This document shows, piece after piece, positions 18,688-27,308 of a stretch of 64,000 nt of DNA. The translations under genes were made by a program, and so were the position numbers. Numbering within the stretch: the stretch's first letter is position 1; each line of letters opens with the position of its first letter. Under the pieces are notes generated by a model. That model was not told where the DNA came from and did no database searches. It was given only the letters and a program-made list of their open reading frames with translations. The stretch is from Saccharopolyspora erythraea NRRL 2338 (GTDB taxonomy: Bacteria; Actinomycetota; Actinomycetes; Mycobacteriales; Pseudonocardiaceae). The stretch lies in the NCBI RefSeq assembly GCF_000062885.1, contig NC_009142.1:1477584-1541583 (forward strand), read 5' to 3'.

Positions 18688-19479
18688 TTACGGAACAACG
18701 CGTGCGAATGCACTGAGTGTGGTCGCCGGCGGATAGGGGGACAGGGCGACGGCTTCCCGTTCGCCGACCGCGCCCTCGCGCATCTGGAGGCAGAGCCGCG
18801 CGACCTCGGCGATCTCGGCTCGTTGCCGCCGCACGAAGTCCGGGTCGACGGGCTCGCCGTGGCCCGGGACCACCGTCGCCGGCGTGAGCGCGAGCAGCGC
18901 ATCCAGAGTGGACGGCCAATGCCGCGGGTGGGCGTCGCCGAAGTCGGGCGGAGCGCCCTGTTCGACCAGGTCACCGGCGAAGACGACGTCCCCGGCGGCG
19001 ATCACCAGGTCGTGGTCGGTGTGGCCGGGGCCGAGGTGTAGCAGGCGGGTGGTGCGGCCGCCCAGGTCGATCTCGGCGGCGTCGGCGACCAGGTGGTCGG
19101 GCCCGGTGATCGTCGTCTCCGCCAACGCGTCCGCGATGTCCTCGCGTCCCTGCTCCCGGTAGTGCGCGATCCACTCCGCGCGCTGCGACTCACCGGTCCG
19201 GTCGAGGTGCCGAGCACACCGCTCGTGCGCCCACACCGGGGCGGGCAGGAACGCACCGGTGCCGAAGCAGTGGTCGAAATGGGCGTGGGTGAGCACCACC
19301 TGCCACGGCAGCGGCGTCACCTGCCGGACCGCTTCGGCCAGCTCGGCGCCCTGCCGGTGGTCGCCGCGGGTGTCGACCACCAACGCCAGCTCCGAGCCGA
19401 CGACCAGGCCGACGGTCAGGTCAAGCTCGGCGTACCGGCGCACGAGCACGCCGTCGCCGACCTCCTGCCAGCGGGTCAC
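18688..19479 (-). CDS. Metallo-beta-lactamase-fold hydrolase
   Basis: A 263-residue metallo-hydrolase. It has the zinc signature THAHFDH (HxHxDH), then GPGHTDHD, VFAGDLVEQG and VVPGHGEPV, in the correct order for the metallo-beta-lactamase fold with two metal ions. Its substrate is unknown; glyoxalase II-like hydrolases and quorum-quenching lactonases share this layout. The GTG at 19479 overlaps the stop of the ComB-like gene (GTGA), so the two are one operon, perhaps with linked functions. Confidence 0.88.
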   Translation of the reverse strand: MTRWQEVGDGVLVRRYAELDLTVGLVVGSELALVVDTRGDHRQGAELAEAVRQVTPLPWQVVLTHAHFDHCFGTGAFLPAPVWAHERCARHLDRTGESQRAEWIAHYREQGREDIADALAETTITGPDHLVADAAEIDLGGRTTRLLHLGPGHTDHDLVIAAGDVVFAGDLVEQGAPPDFGDAHPRHWPSTLDALLALTPATVVPGHGEPVDPDFVRRQRAEIAEVARLCLQMREGAVGEREAVALSPYPPATTLSAFARVVP

Positions 19480-20165
19480 GACGCCTCGAAACGCCCGCCC
19501 CGCAGCACGGGAGCGGTCATGCTCGTGTCGACCTCGGCGGCGAGGGCGACGTCGTGGGCGAAGCCCCAGTCGCGCAGCTCGCGGCCGGAGACGCAGTCGG
19601 CCAGCAGCGCCTTGATGCGCTGCGACACTGCCTGGTAGCCGGCGGCGACGAACTCGGCCTCCGCCGAACGAGGACCGGGCAGCGCGGCGATGATCGCCCC
19701 GGCGCCGATCGCGTCCTCCACGGCTGGGCGGTTGCCCTCCCCGGCGGCGACGACGCCGATCGGCCCGCCGACCCGGCCGGCCGCCGCGGCGACCGCCATG
19801 GCGTTGCGCAGGCACCCGGCGAAGACGTTCACGCCGAACTCGGCGGCCTCCGAGCACAGGCTCGCGCCGTTGGGGGAGGGCAGCGCGAGCAGAACCTCCG
19901 CGGAGAGCGTGAGGAGGGAGGAGGGGCTCAGCGACCACTCGGTGTCGCTGCGCGGCTTGGCCAGGACCGCCCCGGCGTCACGCGCGGCGATCCCCGCGCG
20001 CTCGTCGTGCCAGCGCAGGGGCAGCACCCGGGCGCCCGTGCTGGTGGCGACGTCGACCGCGGTGCTGAACGACAGCACGTCGACGACGATCAGAGCAGAA
20101 CAACCAGGAGCGAGCGCTCGCACGCCATCGCTGCCCCACGCCAACCGCACCTCAGCCCCGGACAT
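19476..20165 (-). CDS. 2-phosphosulfolactate phosphatase-like (ComB family) protein
   Basis: A 229-residue protein with ComB family hallmarks: VVDVLSFSTAVDVA, LALPSPNGASLC, FAGCLRNAMAVA and AAGEGN. ComB removes phosphate from 2-phospho-3-sulfolactate in coenzyme M synthesis in archaea. Actinobacteria do not make coenzyme M by that route, so the true substrate here is probably another phosphate ester. It is the first gene of a two-gene operon with the metallo-hydrolase and is divergent from rpiB. Confidence 0.85.
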   Translation of the reverse strand: MSGAEVRLAWGSDGVRALAPGCSALIVVDVLSFSTAVDVATSTGARVLPLRWHDERAGIAARDAGAVLAKPRSDTEWSLSPSSLLTLSAEVLLALPSPNGASLCSEAAEFGVNVFAGCLRNAMAVAAAAGRVGGPIGVVAAGEGNRPAVEDAIGAGAIIAALPGPRSAEAEFVAAGYQAVSQRIKALLADCVSGRELRDWGFAHDVALAAEVDTSMTAPVLRGGRFEAS

Positions 20166-20223
20166 GGGCCCCGATCCTAACCAGGGTGGCGGTGGGGTGT
20201 CCGGCGTTTGGCAGACTGCCGAC

Positions 20224-20694
20224 GTGCGCGTCTACCTAGGCTCCGATCACGCAGGATTCGAACTCAAGAACCATCTGGTCAAGTGGCTGACCGAGCAGGG
20301 TCACGAGGTGACCGACGTCGGCCCGGCGGAATACGACGCCCAGGACGACTACCCGCCGTTCTGCGTCGAGACCGCCCGCCGGGTGGTGGCCGACGAGGGC
20401 AGCCTCGGGCTGGTCCTCGGCGGCTCCGGCAACGGCGAGCAGATCGCGGCGAACAAGGTGCCCGGCGCCCGCGCCGCGCTGACCTGGAACGTCGACACCG
20501 CCAAGCTGGCCCGCCAGCACAACAACGCGCTGCTGGCCGGCATCGGTGCGCGGATGCACACCGTCGAGGAGGTGCAGGCGATCGTCGAGGCGTTCCTCGG
20601 CACCGACTTCGAGGGCGGCAGGCACCAGCGTCGCATCGACCTGCTCACCGACTACGAGCGGACCGGCGAGCCGCCCGCCCTGCCGGGCAACTGA
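20224..20694 (+). CDS. rpiB: Ribose-5-phosphate isomerase B
   Basis: A 156-residue enzyme of the RpiB/LacAB family, interconverting ribose 5-phosphate and ribulose 5-phosphate in the pentose phosphate pathway. Motifs: the N-terminal VYLGSDHAGFELK, GLVLGGSGNGEQIAANK (actinobacterial RpiB has this Ser/Gly anion-hole loop and a Glu base rather than the Cys of E. coli), and RQHNNA. The start is GTG at 20224, where the conserved strand begins. The neighbouring nei gene follows as in Mycobacterium. Confidence 0.95.
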   Translation: MRVYLGSDHAGFELKNHLVKWLTEQGHEVTDVGPAEYDAQDDYPPFCVETARRVVADEGSLGLVLGGSGNGEQIAANKVPGARAALTWNVDTAKLARQHNNALLAGIGARMHTVEEVQAIVEAFLGTDFEGGRHQRRIDLLTDYERTGEPPALPGN

Positions 20695-20696
20695 CC

Positions 20697-21038
20697 ATGG
20701 CGAGCCAGGCCACCGCGCCGCTGACCGTCCTCGCGGGGGTCGGCGGCACGGTGGTCGGCACGCTCCTGCTGCTGTTCGGCCAGAGCGCCATGCAGCCGTG
20801 GCTCCTCGGCGGTCCCGGGTCGACGTGTCCGGAGCCCGACTGCGCTCTGGGCGTGGGTGTCTCGCTGATCATCGGCGCGGTCGTGGCGGTGCTGGTGTCG
20901 GTGGTGGTGTCCGTGCTGGTCGCGGTCCGGCACCGCGATGCCCCGCCGCGCGAGGGTGTGCTGCGCGGGCTGCGGGTGTGCCTGTGGCTGCTGCTGGCCT
21001 ACCTGGTCGAGTCCATCGTGCTGTGGGTCGTGGTGTAG
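20697..21038 (+). CDS. Small integral membrane protein
   Basis: A 113-residue hydrophobic protein with three predicted membrane helices: about residues 8-28 (TVLAGVGGTVVGTLLLLFG), 52-75 (GVSLIIGAVVAVLVSVVVSV) and 93-112. Two cysteines in a CPEPDC loop might bind metal or form a disulfide outside the membrane. It starts two bases after rpiB ends and is followed at once by nei, so it is part of that operon. I do not recognise a family. Confidence 0.75.
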   Translation: MASQATAPLTVLAGVGGTVVGTLLLLFGQSAMQPWLLGGPGSTCPEPDCALGVGVSLIIGAVVAVLVSVVVSVLVAVRHRDAPPREGVLRGLRVCLWLLLAYLVESIVLWVVV

Positions 21039-21040
21039 CG

Positions 21041-21850
21041 GTGCCCGAAGGTCACACCCTGCACCGCCTGGCACAGCTGCACCAGAAGCGCTACGGCGGC
21101 GCGGCCGTGCGGGTCGGCAGCCCGCAGGGCAGGTTCGCCGCGAGCGCGGCCCTGCTGGACGGCTCGGTCCTGCGGCGCGCCGAGGCCCACGGCAAGCACC
21201 TGTTCCACTTTCACGGCCCGGACCGGGTCGTGCACGTCCACCTCGGTCTCTACGGCACGTTCACCGAGTCCGAGCTGCCGATGGACGAGCCGCGGGGTCA
21301 GGTCCGGATGCGGATCGTCGGCGACACCCACGGCACCGACCTGCGCGGCCCGACCGCGTGCGAGCTGCTCACCGACGCGGAGGTGGAGGCGCTGCGCGAC
21401 CGGCTCGGCCCGGACCCGCTGCGCGCCGACGCCGACCCGGACCGCGCATGGCAGCGGATCTCCCGTTCCCGCACCAGCATCGCGGCTCTGCTGCTCGACC
21501 AGAAGGTGCTGGCGGGCGCGGGCAACGTCTACCGCGCGGAGGTGCTGTTCCGGCACGGCATCCCGCCGCGCACGCCCGGGCGCGACCTTGGCCGCGAGCG
21601 GTGGGACCTGGTCTGGAGCGACCTGGTCGAGCTGATGGCCGCCGGGGTGCGCGCCGGGCGCATCGACACCGTGCGGCCCGAGCACGAGCCGGAGGCCACC
21701 GGCCGTGCGCCCAGGCAGGACCGGCACGGCGGCGAGGTCTACGTCTACCGGCGGGCCGGACAGCCGTGCCTGGTCTGCGGCACGGAAGTCGCCACCGCCG
21801 ACCTGGTGGGGCGCAAGCTCTACTGGTGCCCCTCCTGCCAGGCGGCCTGA
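21041..21850 (+). CDS. nei: Fpg/Nei-family DNA glycosylase (endonuclease VIII-like)
   Basis: A 269-residue base excision repair glycosylase/AP lyase. The mature N-terminus is PEGHTLHR, the Pro nucleophile and catalytic Glu of the Nei branch; the GTG at 21041 is fixed by this. The H2TH region contains VLAGAGNVYRAEVLFRHGI, and the C-terminal zinc finger is CLVCG ... CPSCQ. It is homologous in place and type to Rv2464c. It cuts oxidised pyrimidines from DNA. Confidence 0.94.
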   Translation: MPEGHTLHRLAQLHQKRYGGAAVRVGSPQGRFAASAALLDGSVLRRAEAHGKHLFHFHGPDRVVHVHLGLYGTFTESELPMDEPRGQVRMRIVGDTHGTDLRGPTACELLTDAEVEALRDRLGPDPLRADADPDRAWQRISRSRTSIAALLLDQKVLAGAGNVYRAEVLFRHGIPPRTPGRDLGRERWDLVWSDLVELMAAGVRAGRIDTVRPEHEPEATGRAPRQDRHGGEVYVYRRAGQPCLVCGTEVATADLVGRKLYWCPSCQAA

Positions 21851-21952
21851 CAGAGGCCACATCCGCCACGCTGAGAATCGCAGCGGTGCGAGCGGGTCCC
21901 GCACCACACGCGGCCGACGCCGCCCCTGGCACGACTCCCGCCGGCTCCGACG

Positions 21953-22681
21953 CTAGAAGCCGCCCATGTCGAAACCGCCCATGTCGAAGCCACCGCCGTC
22001 GAAGCCACCGCCGTCAGCCGCCCCGTCGGCACCGAAGTCCTGCGGGCTGTCGGCGTAGGCGGCGGCCGGCACGCCGGCCATGCCGGTGAACATGGCGCTC
22101 ATCAGCACGAACGAGCCGACGCCCCAGGTGCCCGCGAGCATCGCGGGCCTCCACCACGGCTCGCTGTACCAGCCTTCCGGCACCGGGCGTCCCGCCACCG
22201 TGCCGCCCGGGTAGTAGTGCGGGGTCCGGTCGGTCGGCTCCGGCGACGCCACCTGCTGCCGCCCGTCGACCTCGACCTCGCGGAACTCGGTGACCCGGCC
22301 CGCGCCGCGCTGTCCGGACAGGTCGGGCAGCTCCGGCCCCGGATCCATGTCCATCGCGACGCGCGCCGCGCGCACGTAGTAGAGCCCTTCGAGCGCGGTC
22401 TCGGTCACCAGCTTGCACTGGGTCGCCGAGGCCGCCTGCTCCATCTGCGATCCCGCCGCGTTGTGCCGCTCGGAAGCGTCGGCCAACGCCTGCTTCGCGG
22501 CGTCGTTGGTGCCGATGAGGTTGACGACCTGGCCGCTGAGCCGCTCCAGCCAGCGGCGGGCCTCGGCCCGCGAGTCGTCGAGCTCGGCCTGCCGCCGGGC
22601 GGCGGCGCGCTGCCGGGACCACCAGACGGCGGCCACGATGACCACGACGCCGATCAGGATGAGAACGATTGCGGTGTCCAC
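21953..22681 (-). CDS. Membrane-anchored protein with Gly-Phe-Asp tail (DUF1542-like)
   Basis: A 242-residue protein. Residues 3-21 form an N-terminal membrane helix (TAIVLILIGVVVIVAAVWW). A charged helical region follows (about 22-90), then the segment LEGLYYVRAARVAMDMDPGPELP, which I associate with actinobacterial proteins labelled DUF1542. A second hydrophobic stretch lies at about 180-205. The C-terminus ends in repeats of GGFD and MGGF, resembling aromatic-Gly tails of shuttling or phase-separating proteins. Function unknown. Start is GTG at 22681. Confidence 0.72.
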   Translation of the reverse strand: MDTAIVLILIGVVVIVAAVWWSRQRAAARRQAELDDSRAEARRWLERLSGQVVNLIGTNDAAKQALADASERHNAAGSQMEQAASATQCKLVTETALEGLYYVRAARVAMDMDPGPELPDLSGQRGAGRVTEFREVEVDGRQQVASPEPTDRTPHYYPGGTVAGRPVPEGWYSEPWWRPAMLAGTWGVGSFVLMSAMFTGMAGVPAAAYADSPQDFGADGAADGGGFDGGGFDMGGFDMGGF

Positions 22682-22748
22682 GCCTGCCTCCGCTCACGTC
22701 GAGCCGGATGACACTGACGGTACTCGCCCGGGCGGCGGGCCGGGACGG

Positions 22749-23957
22749 TCAGAAACCTTCCTGGCAGTGCGGCGCGACGTCGGTGGCGAACGCACGGGAC
22801 GCGCGGCGCAGCGCGTCCGGGTCCGCGTCGCCGAGGCGGCCGGCGCGCGCGAGCCCGGCGAAGGTGTTGCCGCCGAGGTAGACCGACGCGAGGTCGGTGA
22901 TGTCGACGTCGAGCGCTGCGGCGTCCTCGCTCCGCGTGACCTCGGCGTTGCCGTCGTCGTCGACGCGCAGCCGCCAGCGCCCGGCGTTCCAGGGGCAGAA
23001 GGCGTCGGTGACCTCAAGGACGGTGTCCAGCGGAGCGGAGTACGTGCGTGCCCGCAGCGCGCGGTCGAGGTCGACCAGGCGCAGCCACAGCCCGTCGACC
23101 ACCCGGCGGCCCGCGGTGCGGGGGTTGGCCAGCAGGTGCACCACGGGTTCGTCGACGGCGGCCTTGTCCCACCGGACCTCGCCCGCGAAGTCGACGTCGA
23201 GCAGGTATCGCCACAGCGCGGCGTAGGCACGGGGAGTGGCGGCGACCAGCTCCTGCACGTGGAGCTTGAAGTCCGGGCCCCGGTCGTTCCAGCCCTTCTC
23301 CGGCCGGTAGATCGCGTAACCGTCGGGGTGCACGGCGAACCGCGGCTTGCCCTCGCCGGCGTCGCCGGGGCGATCGGCGGCGACGCGGACCTCCCAGGCG
23401 CTGTCGTCCCGCGAGAGCCGTCCCGCGTGGTCGCGCTCGACGGTCGGGTAGAAGCGGTGGACGAACTCCAGCGCGGCCTCCCGGCCAAGCTCGCGCACCG
23501 GTCGCGGATCGATGTCCACAGTGGACTTGAACGGGGTCTTGCCGGGCACCGACAGCTTGGCCTCGTAAGTGCCCACCGCGTAGCCGAAGCGCCCGTAGAT
23601 GGCGCCTTCCGACGCGTACAGCGCCGCGACCGGCGCGCCGCCGTCCTCGTGCAGCGAGTGCAGCTGCGCGCGCATCAGCCTGGTGAGCACGCCGCGCCTG
23701 CGGTGCCCGGGCTTGACCCCGACCGCGGTGACCGCGGCCAGCGGCGCGCTCGTCCCGCCGGGCAGCGCGAGCCGCGGTGCCAGCCGGCTCGCCACGCCGA
23801 TCAGCTCGTCGCCGTCGAAGACACCGTGCGAGCGGCCCGCGTCGAGCACGCCGCGGAAGTGCAGCAGCTCGTCGTCGAGCAGGAAGGCCGCCCGGAAGAC
23901 GTCGAAGTAGTCGTCGAGTTCGCTGCCCTGGAGCGTGCGCGCGGTGAGATCGGTCAT
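22749..23957 (-). CDS. Eis-like GNAT N-acetyltransferase
   Basis: A 402-residue protein of the Eis family: two GNAT lobes and a C-terminal SCP2-like domain that supplies the active-site carboxylate. Acetyl-CoA binding is shown by AVTAVGVKPGHRRRGVLTRLM near residue 80. Eis enzymes acetylate several amines of aminoglycosides and other polyamines or proteins. The C-terminal sequence ends CQEGF, close to the terminal Phe that Eis proteins use as catalytic base. Stands alone, transcribed in the same direction as its neighbours. Confidence 0.9.
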   Translation of the reverse strand: MTDLTARTLQGSELDDYFDVFRAAFLLDDELLHFRGVLDAGRSHGVFDGDELIGVASRLAPRLALPGGTSAPLAAVTAVGVKPGHRRRGVLTRLMRAQLHSLHEDGGAPVAALYASEGAIYGRFGYAVGTYEAKLSVPGKTPFKSTVDIDPRPVRELGREAALEFVHRFYPTVERDHAGRLSRDDSAWEVRVAADRPGDAGEGKPRFAVHPDGYAIYRPEKGWNDRGPDFKLHVQELVAATPRAYAALWRYLLDVDFAGEVRWDKAAVDEPVVHLLANPRTAGRRVVDGLWLRLVDLDRALRARTYSAPLDTVLEVTDAFCPWNAGRWRLRVDDDGNAEVTRSEDAAALDVDITDLASVYLGGNTFAGLARAGRLGDADPDALRRASRAFATDVAPHCQEGF

Positions 23958-24016
23958 GCCCGGTTCCTACCGGGATGTCCGCGCCGCCGCGACCGCTTTT
24001 CGCGTCCTGCGGCCGT

Positions 24017-24640
24017 TCAGCCGAACGAGACGTCGGTGATGACCTCCCACTCGGAGTTCGAGTGGTCGCGGGAGAGCCGGACCAGCGAGAGCGAGCCGAC
24101 CTTGGCCGTGGTGGGTTCCACGGCGGTCGCGCCGAGCGTGGCGACCGCGAAGATCGCGGGCCCCTCGGTGGTGGAGTGCGCGAGGCTGACGTGGCGGTCG
24201 GTGTCCTCGGGCTCGGCGGGCACCGCTTCTTCGCCGAGCACCTCGGTCAGCGCCCCGCGCACGTCCGCGCGCAGCTCGTGCAGGCTCGACTGCGGTTCGG
24301 CGGGCAGCGCCAGCGACTCGGGCAGCACGACCGCGTGGTGGAAGGCCAGGGTGAGCGGCGAGCTGCCCGCGAGGCGGTCGCCGACGGCGGTCACCATCCG
24401 GTCGAGGTCGGCGTCGCCGACCTCGTCGGTGAAACCGGCCTCCTGGACCAGGATGTGCATCCACTCCAGCGGGACGAGGTCGAAGCCGGGCAGGTCCCGC
24501 AGGGCGTACTGGTACTCGTTGACCAGCCTGCGGAGCCCGGGCTGGTCGGCCAGGCCGAGCAACCACGCGTAGCTGGTGCGGCCGGAGGTCCAGCCGGGGC
24601 GCCAGCGGGCGTGGCTTCGGACCTGGTCGGCATGCGGCAT
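24017..24640 (-). CDS. 2'-5' RNA ligase-like (2H phosphoesterase superfamily) protein
   Basis: About 207 residues. Two histidine motifs are placed as in 2H phosphoesterases: WMHILVQ near residue 60 and HVSLAHST near residue 155, although neither is a perfect HxTx. Family members cleave or ligate 2'-5' phosphodiester bonds or cyclic phosphates in RNA. The ATG at 24640 is chosen with GGGGAG upstream; an in-frame ATG at 24664 would add eight residues. Specific substrate unknown. Confidence 0.7.
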   Translation of the reverse strand: MPHADQVRSHARWRPGWTSGRTSYAWLLGLADQPGLRRLVNEYQYALRDLPGFDLVPLEWMHILVQEAGFTDEVGDADLDRMVTAVGDRLAGSSPLTLAFHHAVVLPESLALPAEPQSSLHELRADVRGALTEVLGEEAVPAEPEDTDRHVSLAHSTTEGPAIFAVATLGATAVEPTTAKVGSLSLVRLSRDHSNSEWEVITDVSFG

Positions 24641-24694
24641 TTCGGTCACTCCCCAAATATGCACCGGGGCACGCGGTCGTGGGGCGGCCTTGAC

Positions 24695-26140
24695 CTATCT
24701 CACCTCACCCGTCGGGCTCGCCGCCCGCGCGGCTTCCGGGTGGGACGGATCGAGGCTGGCCGCCGCGTCCGAGTCTCGCACGCGCGTGCTCAGCGCCAGC
24801 GCCAGCAGTCCGAACACCACCGCCACCAGGAAAGCCCCGTGGAATCCCGCCATCTGGGCGTGTGCCGGTGCTCCGCCACCCGCGGCGTCGGTGACCACGA
24901 CCAGCGTCGTGGCGAAGACCGCGGTCCCCAGCGCCGTCGCGACCTGCCTGCTGACGTTGTACATCGAGCTGGCGTGGCCCATCTCGGCCACCGAGACCTG
25001 CGCGAAGGCCGCCGTCTGCATCGGGGTCATCAGGATGCCCACGGAGGTGCCCAGCAGCGCCAGCAGCACCACCACGACCACCAGCGGGGTGCCGGTGCCG
25101 AGCAGTTGCAGGCACAGGTAGACGGGGATCTCCAGGCAGAAGCCGGTCAGCAGCAGCCGCCTCGGCCCGATCCGGCCGTACATGCGGCTGACGACCTGGG
25201 TGGCCAGCAGCATCGCCACCGCCTGCGGCATCAGCACCAGGCCCGCGGTGAAGGGCGAGACGTGCAGCACGTCCTGCAGGTAGAGCGGCACCAGGAACAG
25301 GACGCCGAAAAGCGAGGCGACCTGGCACACCAGCAGCGCGTTGCCGGTGCCGAACAGGCGGTTGCGCAGCAGCCGCAGGTCGAGCATCGGTTCGTCGACG
25401 CTGAGCTCCCGCCACGTCAGCCCCGCCAGCAACAGGGCGGCGGCGAGCAGGCTGCCCCACACGGTCGGCACCGACCACCCGGCCTGGGCGCCCTGGTCGA
25501 GCCCGTAGAGCAGCGTGGCCAGCCCGCCTCCGGCCAGCACGAACCCGGGAAGGTCGAACCGGCCGGGCCGGCCGCGGCGCTCCTCCTTGAGGAAGAGGAC
25601 CGTGAACACCAGCGTCAGGGCCCCGACCGGAACGTTGATGAAGAAGATCCAGCGCCAGCTCGCGTACTCGGCCAGCGCGCCGCCGAGCATCGGTCCCAGC
25701 GCGGGCGCGACGGTGATCGGGATCGCGAGCACCGCGGACGCCTTCGCGCGCTCGTGGGCGGGGAAAGCGCGGAAGAGCATCGCCTGGCCGACCGGCACCA
25801 GCATCCCGCCGCCGACGCCCTGCAGGACTCGGGAGGCGATCAGCATCCAGATGCTTCCGGCGAAGCCGCACAGGACGGAGGCGGTGGTGAAGATGACCAC
25901 GGCGAGCAGGAAGGTCCGCTTGCTGCCGAACCGGTCGGCGATCCAGCCGGAGGAGGGGATGAAGACCGCCAGGCTGAGCATGTAGCCGGTGAGCACCCAC
26001 TGCAGGGTGCTGGCGTCCACCCCGAACTCCCGCCCCAGCGTCGCCAGCGCGACGTTGAGGATGGTGATGTCGAGGATCTGCATCACGAGGCCGAGCACGA
26101 ACGTGATGCCGACCAGCCACTTGTACTCGAGCCGGAACAC
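24695..26140 (-). CDS. DHA2-family MFS multidrug efflux transporter
   Basis: A 481-residue transporter with 14 predicted membrane helices, the EmrB/QacA type, using the proton gradient to expel drugs. Motif A (WIADRFGSKRTFL), motif C-like (GPMLGGALAEYASWRWIFFINVPVG) and the first helix motif LDITILNVALATLG are present. Start is GTG at 26140 with a GGGGGA ribosome site. No regulator is adjacent. Substrate is unknown. Confidence 0.93.
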   Translation of the reverse strand: MFRLEYKWLVGITFVLGLVMQILDITILNVALATLGREFGVDASTLQWVLTGYMLSLAVFIPSSGWIADRFGSKRTFLLAVVIFTTASVLCGFAGSIWMLIASRVLQGVGGGMLVPVGQAMLFRAFPAHERAKASAVLAIPITVAPALGPMLGGALAEYASWRWIFFINVPVGALTLVFTVLFLKEERRGRPGRFDLPGFVLAGGGLATLLYGLDQGAQAGWSVPTVWGSLLAAALLLAGLTWRELSVDEPMLDLRLLRNRLFGTGNALLVCQVASLFGVLFLVPLYLQDVLHVSPFTAGLVLMPQAVAMLLATQVVSRMYGRIGPRRLLLTGFCLEIPVYLCLQLLGTGTPLVVVVVLLALLGTSVGILMTPMQTAAFAQVSVAEMGHASSMYNVSRQVATALGTAVFATTLVVVTDAAGGGAPAHAQMAGFHGAFLVAVVFGLLALALSTRVRDSDAAASLDPSHPEAARAASPTGEVR

Positions 26141-26379
26141 CGGCGGTCCCCCTGCCTACTCGGTGACCGAACCGCAGCCAGCATGCGCCATCCCCCCGAC
26201 ACCGACAACGTCATTTCCACCGGGGAGAAAAAGTCCAATTAGGACGAGAAACCACGACAACCGCAGATCACGGCAGACGTGCATTCCGCTGGCAGTGCCC
26301 ATCCGGACCAGTGCCGGCCGAATGGACAGCAGCCCGATCGGTGCCCAAGCCCCCGAAAGCACAAGACCACAGCGAGGGC

Positions 26380-26428
26380 GAAGCACAGCGGTGCCGAGCA
26401 GTGATGGTGAAGCACAGCGGTGCCGAGC
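26380..26428. repeat. 29-bp tandem direct repeat, two copies
   Basis: The 20-base core beginning GAAGCACAGCGG occurs exactly at 26380-26399 and 26409-26428, period 29. A degraded third copy lies just before (about 26355-26380). It is non-coding and of unknown role. Confidence 0.85.
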
Positions 26429-26582
26429 CGTGAGGGCAAATCGAAGGGCTGATGCCATCAGGAGGCTGGTCCAAAACCAGGCCGGGAACGCTCGAGAAGG
26501 CGAGAAGCACCCCGAAAGCCGCCACCGCACCGTGGGGGGTCCCGGGGGGTTCGACCCCCCGGTGAAATGCGAAGAGACCCCG

Positions 26583-26601
26583 GTCCGCGCATTCCGCGGA
26601 C
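26583..26601 (-). terminator. Hairpin downstream of tRNA-Gly
   Basis: GTCCGCG pairs with CGCGGAC across a CATTC loop, starting 20 bases beyond the 3' end of tRNA-Gly. It probably ends the tRNA transcript. Confidence 0.55.
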
Positions 26602-26620
26602 AGAGGCCTCCCCGTCTCGG

Positions 26621-26691
26621 AGCGGGCGACGGGAATCGAACCCGCGTAGCCAGTTTGGAAGACTGGGGCTCTACCATTGAGCTACGCCCGC
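26621..26691 (-). tRNA. tRNA-Gly (anticodon TCC)
   Basis: Read on the reverse strand: acceptor stem GCGGGCG/CGCCCGC, D arm with GCTC/GAGC, anticodon stem CCAGT/ACTGG with loop CTTCCAA, and T arm GCGGG-TTCGATT-CCCGT. The length is 71 with the discriminator base. CCA is not encoded. Confidence 0.95.
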
Positions 26692-26863
26692 GTGTTCTGT
26701 TGATGGCCCGTGGTGCCGGTGCCTGGACGGGTCCTCCGCCGGAGGGCCGACCGGTCGCCATCGTAACCGGTCGTTTTCCCGCGACCTTGCGTGCCCCAGC
26801 TTAGCGGGTCGCGATAGGCTGCTCGCAACGCACCGGGGTGTCCTGGTGGCGTTGCTGTTCAGA

Positions 26864-26937
26864 CGGGGTGTGGCGCAGCTTGGTAGCGCACTCGCTTTGG
26901 GTGCGAGGGGCCGTGGGTTCAAATCCCGCCACCCCGA
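26864..26937 (+). tRNA. tRNA-Pro (anticodon TGG)
   Basis: Acceptor stem CGGGGTG/CACCCCG, D stem GCGC, anticodon stem CTCGC/GCGAG with loop TTTGGGT, T arm GTGGG-TTCAAAT-CCCGC, 74 bases. CCA is not encoded. It lies 172 bases from, and divergent to, tRNA-Gly. Confidence 0.96.
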
Positions 26938-27119
26938 CGATCGGGCGACGGTCGTTCGCGTTCGGCGCGAACCCGTCGCCCGTTGTCTTCTTCGCCGTGA
27001 ATCCGCCCCCTGTCCGGTTGTCACTGATCGTGATGCGAGTCGCGGTCTTCGCGACGGCCGGTAACGGCTGGGGTGAAAGTTCCGATTCCCGTGGCGTGCG
27101 CGATGCCTTTCGGGTTCCG

Positions 27120-27308
27120 ATGCGTGTCCACCTCCCGGCCGTGGTGGTGTGCGCCGTGCTGGGTGCCGTGGCGGTGGTTCTGGTGGGGGTTTCGGTGTTG
27201 GTGCAGGGGCCGTCCCCGGCGATCACGCCGCCCACGGAGGGGATCATCACGGCCGTGACCCCGACCGAGCTCAGTTCGGCGGCGGGTCCGGCGCTGGTGA
27301 GCCACTGA
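27120..27308 (+). CDS. Possible small single-pass membrane protein
   Basis: A 62-residue frame with one clear hydrophobic segment (residues 5-27, LPAVVVCAVLGAVAVVLVGV) and a Pro/Thr-rich tail. Its end overlaps the end of the convergent ferredoxin-like gene by 38 bases. No strong ribosome site precedes the ATG at 27120, and a GTG at 27096 is an alternative. Not recognised; it is included because the hydrophobic pattern is protein-like. Confidence 0.4.
   Translation: MRVHLPAVVVCAVLGAVAVVLVGVSVLVQGPSPAITPPTEGIITAVTPTELSSAAGPALVSH

Larger units (their letters stand above)
26141..26620. other. Intergenic region between MFS gene and tRNA-Gly
   Basis: About 480 bases without a convincing gene. It holds a 29-base tandem repeat (26380-26428), a very stable CCGGGGGG/CCCCCCGG hairpin with a five-base loop (26542-26562), and a terminator-like hairpin next to the tRNA (26583-26601). 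Reading frames here are made of the repeats and lack ribosome sites. Confidence 0.6.

Noticed and set aside
26621-26937. Prophage or integrative element attachment site at the tRNA pair
   Set aside because: No integrase, phage genes or duplicated tRNA end is visible in the window.
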